In this document: in pieces, positions 22,592 to 30,974 of the stretch
Layout: every line of letters begins with the position of its first letter
Position numbering within the stretch: position 1 is the stretch's first letter
NCBI GenBank assembly: GCA_963645405.1
Contig: CAVISR010000024.1
Span: 1 to 34,022 of the forward strand
Source of the DNA: Colivivens sp963645405
GTDB lineage: Bacteria > Bacteroidota > Bacteroidia > Bacteroidales > Bacteroidaceae
Length of the DNA: 34,022 bases
Reading direction: 5' to 3'
The notes under the pieces: generated by a model
Databases searched by the model: none
What the model was told of the DNA's origin: nothing
Seen by the model: only the letters and a program-made list of their open reading frames with translations
Position numbers and translations under genes: made by a program

Positions 22592-23152
22592 ATGAGAATA
22601 GCAATCTTCGGAGGGACATTCAATCCCATCCACATAGGTCATACGTCACTCGCACAATCACTCACCCGTCAAGGATTGGTGGATGAGGTATGGCTTATGG
22701 TCTCTCCCCAGAATCCGCTCAAGGGCAATGATGCTGCCGACTACGACGACCGGCTGTCGATGGCACGCATTGCCACGAAAGACATGAAAGGAATAGTTGT
22801 GAGCGACTTCGAGCGCCACCTGCCCATTCCTTCCTACACCATAACCACACTGACCAGACTTTCCGAAGCCTATCCGCAGCATCAGTTCTCACTGGTCATC
22901 GGGGCAGACAACTGGGAAAATTTCACGAGATGGCATCAAGCCGACCAAATCATGACCCACTATCCGATACTGATTTACCAACGTCCCGGCTACGTCATCG
23001 ACCTGACGCTGGCACCGGAAAGCTCCGACATCCGCATTGTCAACACGCCAATCTACGACATAAGCAGTACGGAAATCCGCAACCATCAGAAGACCGAAAT
23101 GATAAACCCCGATGTACTCGAATACATCAGGGTTCACAAACTGTATTTCTAG
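22592..23152 (+). CDS. nadD: Nicotinate-nucleotide adenylyltransferase
   Basis: 186 aa. It transfers AMP from ATP to nicotinate mononucleotide to form deamido-NAD in NAD synthesis. The nucleotidyltransferase motif GGTFNPIHIGH (7-17) and the C-terminal ISSTEIRN (about 162-169) are diagnostic; VIGADNWENFTRWHQ is the NadD-specific region. Length is typical. Last gene of yicC-gmk-nadD, 48 nt after gmk, with the gap nearly filled by a 20-bp tandem repeat; co-transcription is likely because no other promoter is visible. Confidence 0.95.
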   Translation: MRIAIFGGTFNPIHIGHTSLAQSLTRQGLVDEVWLMVSPQNPLKGNDAADYDDRLSMARIATKDMKGIVVSDFERHLPIPSYTITTLTRLSEAYPQHQFSLVIGADNWENFTRWHQADQIMTHYPILIYQRPGYVIDLTLAPESSDIRIVNTPIYDISSTEIRNHQKTEMINPDVLEYIRVHKLYF

Positions 23153-23160
23153 GGCTGGTC

Positions 23161-23214
23161 CTTAGTTTCAAGACATTCAACTGGATGCTTAGTTTCAAGA
23201 CTATCAACTGGATG
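23161..23214. repeat. 27-bp tandem duplication between nadD and thiL
   Basis: Two units start at 23161 and 23188 (core CTTAGTTTCAAGAC...CAACTGGATG) and differ at a few positions. They sit in the 99-nt gap between the convergent nadD and thiL genes, starting 9 nt after the nadD stop. Confidence 0.85.
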
Positions 23215-23251
23215 GCTACAATGCTGATTAGCTACAATAATAGTCGAAAAA

Positions 23252-24310
23252 TCATCCCTCTGCTTTGAGCGGATTCCAGCCTTGAGCCTTCAAGTCGAAG
23301 ATGTTGCCGTCGCGGGTAACCAACACCTTGCCGTCTTCTTCCTTGGTGACATAACCAATCAGATGAACGTCCTCAATATCGTCAATCTTGTCCTTGTCCT
23401 CGACCGGCACAGTGAAGAGCAGTTCATAGTCCTCACCTCCATTCAGAGCACAAGTGGTCACACTCATGTTGAACTCCTCTGCCTGCGATGCAGTTTCATA
23501 GTCAAGAGGAATATGTTCCTCATAGATGCGGCAGCCGCACTTGCTCTGAGTGCAGATATGCATCAGTTCGCTCGACAGGCCGTCGGAAATGTCCATCATG
23601 GCAGTAGGCTGGATGCCCAGCTCACGCAACTTCAGAATAATGTCACGCCGTGCTTCCGGACGCAACTGGCGCTCCAGCAAATATTCCTTGCCGGCAAAGT
23701 CAGGCTCAGCCATCTCAAGGGTTTCCTTCCCTTTGTTTTCCTTCAACTGCTGGTAGTACACTTCCTTCTCTCTCTCCAGCAACTGCAGTCCCATATATGC
23801 CGCACCAAGATTTCCACTCACACAGATGATATTGCCGGGTTTTGCACCATTGCGGTAAATGGCTTTGCCCTTCTCCACTTCACCAATGCAAGTGATGCTG
23901 ATGGTGAGTCCGGTCATCGAACTGGTGGTGTCACCTCCCACAATATCAACGCCATGGGCATCGCATGCCAGTTTCAATCCTGAATAGAATTCCTCCATGT
24001 CCTCCACAGTGAACCGCTGGCTTATCCCCAGACTCACGGTTACTTGCTTTGGCATTCCTCCCATTGCATACACATCGCTCAAGTTCACCATAGCCGACTT
24101 GTAGCCAAGATGTTTGAGCGGAACATAGGTAAGGTCGAAATGCACGCCCTCGAGCAAGAGGTCGGTGGTGACCAGCACTTCCTTTTCAGCCGGATAGCTG
24201 AGGACAGCACAGTCATCCCCCACCCCTTTCACCGTCGACGGGTTCTTCAGTTCAATAGCCTCGGTGAGCCGGTGTATAAGTCCGAACTCGCCCAATTCTT
24301 CTATCTTCAT
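23252..24310 (-). CDS. thiL: Thiamine-monophosphate kinase
   Basis: 352 aa from ATG 24310 (MKIEELGEFGLIHRL); a TTG two codons upstream is possible but less likely. It phosphorylates thiamine monophosphate to thiamine pyrophosphate, the active cofactor. KGVGDDCAVL (about 28-37), TTDLLLEGVHFDLTYVPLKHLGYKSAMVNLSDVYAMG and GVDIVGGDTT are the metal- and ATP-binding segments of the PurM-like ThiL fold; MDISDGLSSEL and NGGEDYELLF complete the signature. It starts 6 nt after punA, as last gene of lpxK-punA-thiL. Linkage to punA and lpxK appears conserved in Bacteroidales and is probably organisational rather than metabolic. Confidence 0.95.
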   Translation of the reverse strand: MKIEELGEFGLIHRLTEAIELKNPSTVKGVGDDCAVLSYPAEKEVLVTTDLLLEGVHFDLTYVPLKHLGYKSAMVNLSDVYAMGGMPKQVTVSLGISQRFTVEDMEEFYSGLKLACDAHGVDIVGGDTTSSMTGLTISITCIGEVEKGKAIYRNGAKPGNIICVSGNLGAAYMGLQLLEREKEVYYQQLKENKGKETLEMAEPDFAGKEYLLERQLRPEARRDIILKLRELGIQPTAMMDISDGLSSELMHICTQSKCGCRIYEEHIPLDYETASQAEEFNMSVTTCALNGGEDYELLFTVPVEDKDKIDDIEDVHLIGYVTKEEDGKVLVTRDGNIFDLKAQGWNPLKAEG

Positions 24311-24316
24311 TGGCAA

Positions 24317-25126
24317 TCACACTCGTTTTATCAGTTCTTTCATCAGTGCAGTCATGCGTGGTTGGGCAGCTTCAGCAGCCTCCTGCACTTCCTCATGGCT
24401 CACCTTCTGCGCATCAGCGAAGCCGCCCAAGTCGGTTATGACTGAAATTCCAAACACTCTCATGCCGCAATGTACTGCCACAATGACTTCAGGAACAGTA
24501 GACATTCCCACTGCATCTGCACCGAAACCACGGAACATGCGGTATTCTGCCGGAGTCTCGAATGTAGGTCCTTGTGTTCCCAGATACACTCCCTTGAAAA
24601 TCTTGATGCCGAGTTGCTTTGAAGCCTCATCCACAATCTGGATGAACTCAGGGTCGTAAGCCTGGTGCATGCTTGGGAAGCGCGGTCCGGTCGGGATGTT
24701 CTTTCCTCTCAGCGGATTGTCGGGGAACATGTTGATGTGGTCTGCAATCACCATCAAGTCGCCCACATGAAACTCCGGATTCATGCCTCCTGCAGCATTG
24801 CTCACGAAGAGTTTCTTTATTCCGAGTTCATACATCACGCGGATGGGGAACGTCACTTCCTTCATCGAATAGCCCTCATAGTAATGGAACCGTCCTTCCA
24901 TTGCCATGACGTCCTTGCCAGCCAGTTTACCGAAGAGCAACTTGCCGCTGTGTCCTTCCACCGTTGACAATGGCATATTGGGAATGTCCTTGTATGCGAT
25001 TTCCATCTCAACGTCTATATCATCTGCCAAATGTCCGAGTCCGGAGCCAAGAATGATGGCTGTATCAGGACTTGAAGTCATCTTTCCCTTGAGAAATTGT
25101 GCTGTTTCTTGAATTTTCTCGTACAT
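24317..25126 (-). CDS. punA: Purine nucleoside phosphorylase
   Basis: 269 aa. Trimeric-type PNP, splitting guanosine and inosine with phosphate into base and ribose-1-phosphate for purine salvage. It shows IILGSGLGHLAD (phosphate loop, about 25-36), VEGHSGKL, the substrate segment MEGRFHYYEGY, SNAAGGMNPEFHVGDLMVIADHINMFPDNPL and MSTVPEVIVAVHCGMRVFGISVITD near the end. Length is normal. Its first 62 nt overlap the end of lpxK in another frame, so translation is probably coupled, and thiL follows after 6 nt. Confidence 0.95.
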   Translation of the reverse strand: MYEKIQETAQFLKGKMTSSPDTAIILGSGLGHLADDIDVEMEIAYKDIPNMPLSTVEGHSGKLLFGKLAGKDVMAMEGRFHYYEGYSMKEVTFPIRVMYELGIKKLFVSNAAGGMNPEFHVGDLMVIADHINMFPDNPLRGKNIPTGPRFPSMHQAYDPEFIQIVDEASKQLGIKIFKGVYLGTQGPTFETPAEYRMFRGFGADAVGMSTVPEVIVAVHCGMRVFGISVITDLGGFADAQKVSHEEVQEAAEAAQPRMTALMKELIKRV

Positions 25127-26180
25127 AATCTAATATTTTATTGTTTAACATAGTCTGTCCGTTGTTGAGTATCTCCACCTCAATCGGCAGGGCATAAACT
25201 GAGTCGTACATCAGCATCTGCCCCTCGTCCATCCGTGCCATGTCCTTCTCTGTTGTGAGAATTATCCGTGGCTTGTCTGCCGGTATCCTCTGATACGCCT
25301 CATTTATGTATGCATAGTCGTGCGATGTAAAATCGTGATGGTCAGCATACTGGATGTAGTCGTATTCGGCATATTTGCTGAGGAACGTAGTCAACGGTTC
25401 GGGATTGGCAATGCCAGCAATCAGCAATATGTTGTAGTCTGTCAAACGGTTGAGCTCAATCTGCCTCTGTGCATGATAAGGATTGCCGTACTTTATTCCG
25501 CTGAAGAACAAGGATTGACGGTCCTCCAGCCCCAGGTCAATGCGAGTACGCTCGGTCAAGGCATCATCCACGTCCACATCCGCTTTCACCTTTGTCGCAA
25601 TCACGATGTCAGCTCTCCTGCTTCCCTTTGCATTTTCCCTCAGTCTGCCGCAAGGCAAAAGACGGTCATGGCTGAAAAGACGGTTGTTGTCGGTCAGCAA
25701 GATATTCAGTCCTGCCTGCACCCTACGGTGTTGGAACGCATCATCGAGTAGAATCACATCCACATCACGGGTCTTTGCATCGGTCATGCCACTGGTCTTT
25801 GCATCGGTCATGAGTCTGCTTATTCCCTCTCGCCGGTCGGCATCCACTGCCACTGTCACGTCCGGAAACTTACTCTTTATCTGATAAGGTTCATCGCCTA
25901 TATCACTTGCAGTGGAATGCTCGTCTGCCAACACGTAGCCATGACTTTTCCGCTTATAGCCCCTGCTTAGCACAGCCACATTCAGCCCTTCCGTCTGCAA
26001 CAATCTGACAATATATTCAATGAACGGCGTCTTGCCCGTGCCTCCCACTGCCAGGTTTCCCACGCAGATGACAGGCATGTCATATCCCGTCGATGACAAG
26101 ATTCCATGGTCGTACATGAAGTTACGGACGGAAGTCACCGCATCATAAATCCAAGACAAGGGCAATAACAACCAGCGCAT
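25065..26180 (-). CDS. lpxK: Tetraacyldisaccharide 4'-kinase (lipid A)
   Basis: 371 aa. It phosphorylates the 4' position of the lipid A disaccharide at the inner membrane. The N-terminal segment MRWLLLPLSWIYDAVTSVRN is a membrane-associated helix, followed by the P-loop GNLAVGGTGKTP (41-52), LSRGYKRKS, GDEPYQIKSKFP and the Walker B-like VILLDDAFQHRRV (about 142-154). An eight-residue tandem duplication (MTDAKTSG/MTDAKTRD, residues 124-139) sits just before that motif and lengthens a loop not expected to be catalytic. The 3' end overlaps punA by 62 nt. Between sppA and lpxK is a 141-nt repeat-filled gap. Confidence 0.95.
   Translation of the reverse strand: MRWLLLPLSWIYDAVTSVRNFMYDHGILSSTGYDMPVICVGNLAVGGTGKTPFIEYIVRLLQTEGLNVAVLSRGYKRKSHGYVLADEHSTASDIGDEPYQIKSKFPDVTVAVDADRREGISRLMTDAKTSGMTDAKTRDVDVILLDDAFQHRRVQAGLNILLTDNNRLFSHDRLLPCGRLRENAKGSRRADIVIATKVKADVDVDDALTERTRIDLGLEDRQSLFFSGIKYGNPYHAQRQIELNRLTDYNILLIAGIANPEPLTTFLSKYAEYDYIQYADHHDFTSHDYAYINEAYQRIPADKPRIILTTEKDMARMDEGQMLMYDSVYALPIEVEILNNGQTMLNNKILDYVRENSRNSTISQGKDDFKS
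25770..25812 (-). repeat. 24-bp in-frame tandem duplication within lpxK
   Basis: GGTCTTTGCATCGGTCATG starts at 25770 and again at 25794, an exact 24-bp period equal to eight codons. The reading frame is kept, giving the duplicated octapeptide in LpxK. Confidence 0.85.
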
Positions 26181-26204
26181 ATCCTTATTATATATTAAAG
26201 CGAA

Positions 26205-26333
26205 ACATTCTTGCTACGGATTAAGTTCCAATAATACTGCTGCAAATTCAATACCAATAGTACTGCAAAGGATTCAGTTCCAAAACATTCCTGCTGCAGA
26301 TTCAGTTTCAAAGCATTCTTGTTACAGATTAAA
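26205..26333. repeat. Degenerate 26-28 bp tandem repeat between sppA and lpxK
   Basis: About five units on the minus strand share TGAATCTGCAGCAGGAATG-like sequence, with lengths of 26-28 bp. The first unit includes the last codons and stop of sppA (FNL-stop), which suggests the array grew from the gene's own 3' end. It fills the intergenic gap. Confidence 0.75.
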
Positions 26334-28097
26334 CCTAAGCAGGTATGACATTGCAGCCTGGATGCAGTCACGGTTTCCTGCATCTTTCACGGAGCGGAAC
26401 AAGTCATAGTATTCGCCCAGACTGTTCTGCAGTTCTTCATCAATCGCAGTTGAACCGAGCACCTGGTCTATCAGTTCGTTCCAAAAGTCGGTCTTTGCCG
26501 GATATTCCACCAAAGTATAGTCCTTCAGTTTAGCACGTTTCTTTGCAACGGCAATGGCATCGTCCAGACTTCCCAGTTGGTCTACAAGTCCCAGTTGCTT
26601 TGCATGGAGTCCAGTCCACACACGTCCTTCGCCAATCACCTTGATTGAGTCCTGCTCCATCTTGCGTCCGTCGGCACAGCGCTTGGTGAAGAGTTCATAG
26701 CCTTGGTTGATATAGCCTTGAAGTATGGCAGTCTCGCCCTCGTTCATCGGACGATTGAAAGCGCCGAAGTCTGAGTATTCGTTGGTCTTCACTGTTGAGA
26801 AATGCAGTCCCAACTTGTCCTCGAGCAGTTCGCCTGCAGTGGGGAACATACCGAAGATTCCGATGGAACCGGTAAGTGTGGTTGGTTCGGCAACAATCCA
26901 GTCTGCGGCACACGAGATATAGTAACCGCCGCTTGCTGCATATCCGCCCATTGAGACGATGATAGGTTTCTTTGCCTTGATATTCTTCACCTGATGCCAG
27001 ATTTGTTCTGCTGCATAAGCACTTCCACCCGGAGAATTGACGCGCAAAACCACAGCTTTCACATTGTCGTCCTCAGCCAGAGCCTTCAGGTCTTCCGACA
27101 CAATACTGCCCACAATCTGATTGTCCGACTGGAAGGAAGTAGGCGAATCCTGAATAATCTCGCCCGTTGCATAGTAGACTGCAATCTGATTGTCCTCATC
27201 ATAGTTGACTGTTGGAGCAGTTGCCCATACATCGAAAATGCCCACTTCATTGTATCTGTCCTTGTCGCAACCCACCATCCGTGAAATGATTTCGGGCATG
27301 GCATCTTCGTAAGCCAGCTTGTCGGCAAGGTGACTCTTCACATAGTAGGCGGCAGGCTTGAACATAAGTCCTTCGTCCACCAGTTCGTTCAGATGGGATT
27401 TCTTTATCTTGCGCGACTTGCTTATGTCGTCGAGCATCTCGTTCCATATCTCATTGCTGAACACAGTGGTCTGTTCACGGTTTGCCACGCTCATGCTGTC
27501 GAGCATGAACGGTTCCACTGCCGACTTGTAGGTTCCCACCTTGAAAATCTGCATCTTCACTCCCACCTTCTCCAGCAGTTGGGTGTAGTAGACTGTGGTG
27601 CTCGAGAGTCCGCTCAGTTCAATCATTCCACTTGGATTGACCACCAACTTGTCGGCAACACTGCCCACATAGTATGTTCCTTGCGTGTAGTTGTCAGCAT
27701 AGGCAATAACCGACTTGCCTGCTTTCTTGAAATCAGCCAGTGCATCTCTCAGTTCCTGCAGCATGGCAGGGGTTGCGCCAGTCAACTTTCCACACCTTAT
27801 ATATATACATCTCACATTCTTGTTTTCCTTGGCAAGACGTATGGCGCCGAGCATATCATCCAGCCCGATGGATGCAGTGGCAGAACCCAGCATATCAAAA
27901 ATGGAACTCTCGGAACTTCTCTCCGACAACGTTCCTTCCAACTGAATGACCATGACCGAGTTCTTTTCCACGGGCACGGTCGTAGGCGATGAAGGGAAGA
28001 GCGAAGAGAACATGACAACTATAATCCATCCAATCACAAATCCCAATACAGCAAGTCCTCCGATTGCAATCAGGGCATATTTCCAAAACTTTTTCAT
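26322..28097 (-). CDS. sppA: Signal peptide peptidase SppA, long type
   Basis: 591 aa, the duplicated 67-kDa-type SppA. One N-terminal transmembrane helix (about 8-30) anchors it in the inner membrane. The N-terminal half supplies the general-base lysine in GTYKSAVEPF (Lys191). The C-terminal half supplies the nucleophile serine in MGGYAASGGYY (Ser389), with NSPGGSA and TLTGSIGIFG typical of the S49 fold. It degrades cleaved signal peptides and other membrane peptides. It lies 107 nt after the GH105 gene on the same strand and upstream of lpxK-punA-thiL. Confidence 0.95.
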   Translation of the reverse strand: MKKFWKYALIAIGGLAVLGFVIGWIIVVMFSSLFPSSPTTVPVEKNSVMVIQLEGTLSERSSESSIFDMLGSATASIGLDDMLGAIRLAKENKNVRCIYIRCGKLTGATPAMLQELRDALADFKKAGKSVIAYADNYTQGTYYVGSVADKLVVNPSGMIELSGLSSTTVYYTQLLEKVGVKMQIFKVGTYKSAVEPFMLDSMSVANREQTTVFSNEIWNEMLDDISKSRKIKKSHLNELVDEGLMFKPAAYYVKSHLADKLAYEDAMPEIISRMVGCDKDRYNEVGIFDVWATAPTVNYDEDNQIAVYYATGEIIQDSPTSFQSDNQIVGSIVSEDLKALAEDDNVKAVVLRVNSPGGSAYAAEQIWHQVKNIKAKKPIIVSMGGYAASGGYYISCAADWIVAEPTTLTGSIGIFGMFPTAGELLEDKLGLHFSTVKTNEYSDFGAFNRPMNEGETAILQGYINQGYELFTKRCADGRKMEQDSIKVIGEGRVWTGLHAKQLGLVDQLGSLDDAIAVAKKRAKLKDYTLVEYPAKTDFWNELIDQVLGSTAIDEELQNSLGEYYDLFRSVKDAGNRDCIQAAMSYLLRFNL

Positions 28098-28118
28098 CTA
28101 TAATTACTAGTTAATCCG

Positions 28119-28135
28119 TTGGCATGCACTGCCAA
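28119..28135. repeat. 6-bp inverted repeat between GH105 gene and sppA
   Basis: TTGGCA (28119-28124) and TGCCAA (28130-28135) flank a 5-nt loop 22 nt upstream of the sppA start. No T-run follows, so it is more likely an operator-like or leader hairpin than a terminator. Confidence 0.35.
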
Positions 28136-28144
28136 ACTTGTTTT

Positions 28145-28219
28145 TATTTCAATGATTTTGAAATTCTCAATTACTTCAGCGAGATGACGTACAATCTACA
28201 TTTATTATTTCAATGATTT
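28145..28219. repeat. Duplicated GH105 3'-end segment
   Basis: TATTTCAATGATTT occurs at 28145-28158 and 28206-28219, 61 bp apart. The second copy encodes the last residues and stop of the GH105 protein (KSLK-stop); the first lies in the intergenic region behind it. It is another example of a local duplication of a gene's 3' end. Confidence 0.6.
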
Positions 28220-29317
28220 GTAATACTCACAAGCAGCCATCAGCCATGCGCCAGTGCCAAACGGATGCTGTGACGATGCATCAGCAAGACGGGTTGGGTC
28301 GGGTTTCTCACCGATTGGCTGCACATAACCGATACCTCCGTCGGGCTGCAGGGCAATGGTTGTGAGGTATTTCCATGCCTTGTCAATCACGGGTTTGTAT
28401 TCCTTGCTCGACAGCAGTCCATTGTTCACTCCCCAAAGCATTCCGTAAGTGAAGAATGCAGTTCCGCTGGTCTCATATCCCGGAGCATCCTCTTCACACA
28501 GCATCGACCGTGTCCAGTATCCTTCTTCCTGCTGACATGCTGCAACAGCCTTTGCCAGTTGCTGGAAACGCTGTACATAGAACGGTCTGTACTTGCAGTC
28601 CTTCGGCAAGTCCTGCAGCACCTTGGCAAGTCCTGCAAGCACCCAGCCGTCGCCTCGTGCCCAGAAACTCTTGCCGCCATTGCATGCAGTCTTCACTTTC
28701 GGATAGATGTATTTCGCATCGCGATAGTAAAGATGTGTTTCCTTGTCGAAAAGCAGGTCATCAGTCCACTTGAAGCACTCATACTGCTTGTCGAGCAACA
28801 GTGGGTTGTGGGTCAAGGTATAGAGTTTCGAAAATACTGGGAAACCCATGTAGAGGGCATCCGACCACCACCAGTAGTCCACACTGTCGGACTTTGTCTG
28901 GTACATCATCACTTCCAGTGTGCGCTGGATGCGTTCTGCACGGTGTTCCAATTTATACAGGTCGATGTACACCTGGAAACATATTTGCCAGTCGGCAAAG
29001 AGCACGAAGTCGGGACTCTCGCCGTAGGTCTCGTATCTCCACTTGCTCTTGTCCTTCTGGGTGGTGCCCATCCAGTGGTTGTATTCAGCCCAGTCAATGG
29101 CATAGTCCAGGTATTCCTGCTTGCCAGTCAGTTCATACACGTCCTGGTTTGCCGTGAAGTAGGCGGCATTGTCCCACAGCGAGCGGCAGTGCGCAGAACG
29201 AGTTGCCTGCCAATGGTCATTCACTTTCTCTATCAGTTGCAGAGTTTCTCCTTTTGTTTGTCCATACGATGCCAGTGCCGACACACAGGCGAAAGTCAAG
29301 AGTGCTATTTTTTTCAT
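28205..29317 (-). CDS. GH105 unsaturated rhamnogalacturonyl hydrolase-like enzyme
   Basis: 370 aa. The signal peptide MKKIALLTFACVSALASYGQ directs it to the periplasm or beyond. The (alpha/alpha)6 barrel carries the GH88/GH105 hallmarks: WWWSDALYMGFPVF with Asp153 at the position of the catalytic aspartate of YteR, FWARGDGWVLAGLA (219-230), YETSGTAFFTYGML and the C-terminal FGTGAWLMAACEYYK. Enzymes of this family remove unsaturated uronic acids from pectin-derived oligosaccharides left by polysaccharide lyases. No lyase, SusCD pair or sulfatase is next to it, so it is not in a classical utilisation locus here. It has its own promoter, 25 nt upstream. Confidence 0.9.
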   Translation of the reverse strand: MKKIALLTFACVSALASYGQTKGETLQLIEKVNDHWQATRSAHCRSLWDNAAYFTANQDVYELTGKQEYLDYAIDWAEYNHWMGTTQKDKSKWRYETYGESPDFVLFADWQICFQVYIDLYKLEHRAERIQRTLEVMMYQTKSDSVDYWWWSDALYMGFPVFSKLYTLTHNPLLLDKQYECFKWTDDLLFDKETHLYYRDAKYIYPKVKTACNGGKSFWARGDGWVLAGLAKVLQDLPKDCKYRPFYVQRFQQLAKAVAACQQEEGYWTRSMLCEEDAPGYETSGTAFFTYGMLWGVNNGLLSSKEYKPVIDKAWKYLTTIALQPDGGIGYVQPIGEKPDPTRLADASSQHPFGTGAWLMAACEYYKSLK

Positions 29318-29342
29318 GTTGTTCAGTTTTCAATTACAATCG

Positions 29343-29350
29343 CAAAGATA
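29343..29350 (-). promoter_or_regulatory. -7 promoter box for the GH105 gene
   Basis: The minus strand reads TATCTTTG, about 25 nt before ATG 29317. No good -33 box is seen. The leader would be about 20 nt. Confidence 0.55.
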
Positions 29351-29424
29351 CGAAAATAAAGTACAACGGAAAGCAACAACACCGATTAATTTTGGATTTC
29401 ACTCTCTGAATCGAAAAATTGCCT

Positions 29425-29432
29425 TAACTTTG
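29425..29432 (+). promoter_or_regulatory. -7 promoter box immediately before the CCA-type gene
   Basis: TAACTTTG ends only 4 nt before ATG 29437. With the usual start site 4-7 nt after this box, the transcript would begin at or next to the start codon. No standard -33 box lies 19-21 nt upstream. Confidence 0.6.
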
Positions 29433-29436
29433 CACT

Positions 29437-30972
29437 ATGAAAATACTCACAGACGAAGAACTAATCAGTGCACTCGACTCCCCCATCTTTCATCTTGTCT
29501 CGGAAACAGCAGACAGATTGGGGCTGGAATGTTATGTCATCGGCGGATACGTACGCGACCTTTTCCTGGAGCGTCCGAGCAATGACATCGACATTGTCGT
29601 GACAAGCCACAGTGTGGACGGCACCGACAAGCAGACAAACGAAGGCAACACGCGCAATTCCATACTCATAGCCGAGAGTCTGAAGGAGAAGTTGGGCAAG
29701 AGAGCCAACCTCTCGGTATTCAAGAACTTTGGTACGGCGCAGTTGAAATTCAACCATATAGAACTGGAATTTGTAGGAGCGCGCAAGGAGAGTTACAGCC
29801 ACGACTCACGCAAGCCGATTGTGGAAGACGGAAGTCTGGAGGACGACCAGAACCGCCGTGACTTCACCATCAATGCCATGGCATTGTGTCTCAACAGCAA
29901 GCGCTTCGGTGAACTCATCGACCCGTTCGACGGACTTTACGACCTCGAGGACAGAATCATACGCACACCGCTCGACCCCGACATCACGTTCAGCGACGAC
30001 CCATTGCGCATGATGCGCTGTGTGAGGTTTGCCACCCAATTGAATTTCTATATCGACGACGAGACATTCAGTGCTCTCGAGCGCAACAAAGAACGAATCC
30101 GCATCATCTCCGGCGAACGGATTGCAGAGGAACTCAACAAGATTATCCTCTCGCCTACACCATCACGAGGATTCATCGACCTTGAACGGTGCGGACTGCT
30201 CGAGATAATCTTCCCCGAACTCTATGCGCTCGAAGGAGTGGAAACGAGGAACGGCAGGGCACACAAGGACAATTTCTACCACACACTCGAAGTGCTCGAC
30301 AATGTGGCAAAGTCAACTGCCGACTGGATCCACACTCCCGAAGGCAAGGAGAAAGTGCTCTGGCTGCGCTGGACAGCACTCGTACACGACATCGGCAAGC
30401 CCAAGAGCAAGCGCTGGGACAACCAACTCGGCTGGACCTTCCACAACCACGACTATATCGGCGAGAAGATGGTGCCGCAGATATTCCGTAAGATGAAGTT
30501 GCCGATGAACGAGAAGATGAAGTACGTGGGAAAACTCGTGGGACTCCACATGCGCCCCATCGCCATTGCCGACAACGAAGTGACCGACTCTGCCATCCGC
30601 CGCCTGCTCTTCGATGCAGGCGACGACATCGACGACCTCATGATTCTCTGCAATGCCGACATCACATCGAAGAACGAAACGAGGAAGAACCAGTTCCGCC
30701 AGAACTTCGTGCTCGTGAAGGAAAAACTCAAAGCCATCGAGGAGAAGGACAGAATACGCAACATGAAACTGGCTGTCGACGGCGACGAAATCATGCAGAT
30801 GTTCGGACTGAAACCAAGCCACGAGGTGGGCGAACTCAAGTCTGCCATGAAAGAAGCCATTCTCGACGGAACTGTCAAGAACGAACACGAAGCGTGTGTG
30901 GAGTTTCTCAAGAACAAATGGAAGGAAATGGGCAGCGCGGCTTCTGACAATCAAGTGAGCAAAGAGTCCTGA
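29437..30972 (+). CDS. CCA-type tRNA nucleotidyltransferase / poly(A) polymerase family with HD domain
   Basis: 511 aa. The class II nucleotidyltransferase head has GGYVRDLFLERPSNDIDIVV, with the catalytic Asp-x-Asp at 50-52, RRDFTINAMAL and the DDPLRMMRCVRFATQL RNA-binding neck. A C-terminal HD domain (HKDNFYHTLEVLDNVA, TALVHDIGKPKSKRW) is a metal-dependent phosphohydrolase module, as in long CCA-adding enzymes. It probably adds or repairs the 3' CCA of tRNA. The insert between DIDIVV and FGTAQLKF is longer than in minimal enzymes, and poly(A) polymerase activity cannot be excluded. A -7 promoter box ends 4 nt before the ATG, and the symporter gene starts 2 nt after the stop. Confidence 0.9.
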   Translation: MKILTDEELISALDSPIFHLVSETADRLGLECYVIGGYVRDLFLERPSNDIDIVVTSHSVDGTDKQTNEGNTRNSILIAESLKEKLGKRANLSVFKNFGTAQLKFNHIELEFVGARKESYSHDSRKPIVEDGSLEDDQNRRDFTINAMALCLNSKRFGELIDPFDGLYDLEDRIIRTPLDPDITFSDDPLRMMRCVRFATQLNFYIDDETFSALERNKERIRIISGERIAEELNKIILSPTPSRGFIDLERCGLLEIIFPELYALEGVETRNGRAHKDNFYHTLEVLDNVAKSTADWIHTPEGKEKVLWLRWTALVHDIGKPKSKRWDNQLGWTFHNHDYIGEKMVPQIFRKMKLPMNEKMKYVGKLVGLHMRPIAIADNEVTDSAIRRLLFDAGDDIDDLMILCNADITSKNETRKNQFRQNFVLVKEKLKAIEEKDRIRNMKLAVDGDEIMQMFGLKPSHEVGELKSAMKEAILDGTVKNEHEACVEFLKNKWKEMGSAASDNQVSKES

Positions 30973-30974
30973 CC

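Noticed and set aside
28205..29317. Polysaccharide utilisation locus around the GH105 gene
   Set aside because: No SusC/SusD pair, lyase, sulfatase or regulator is adjacent; the neighbours are housekeeping genes.
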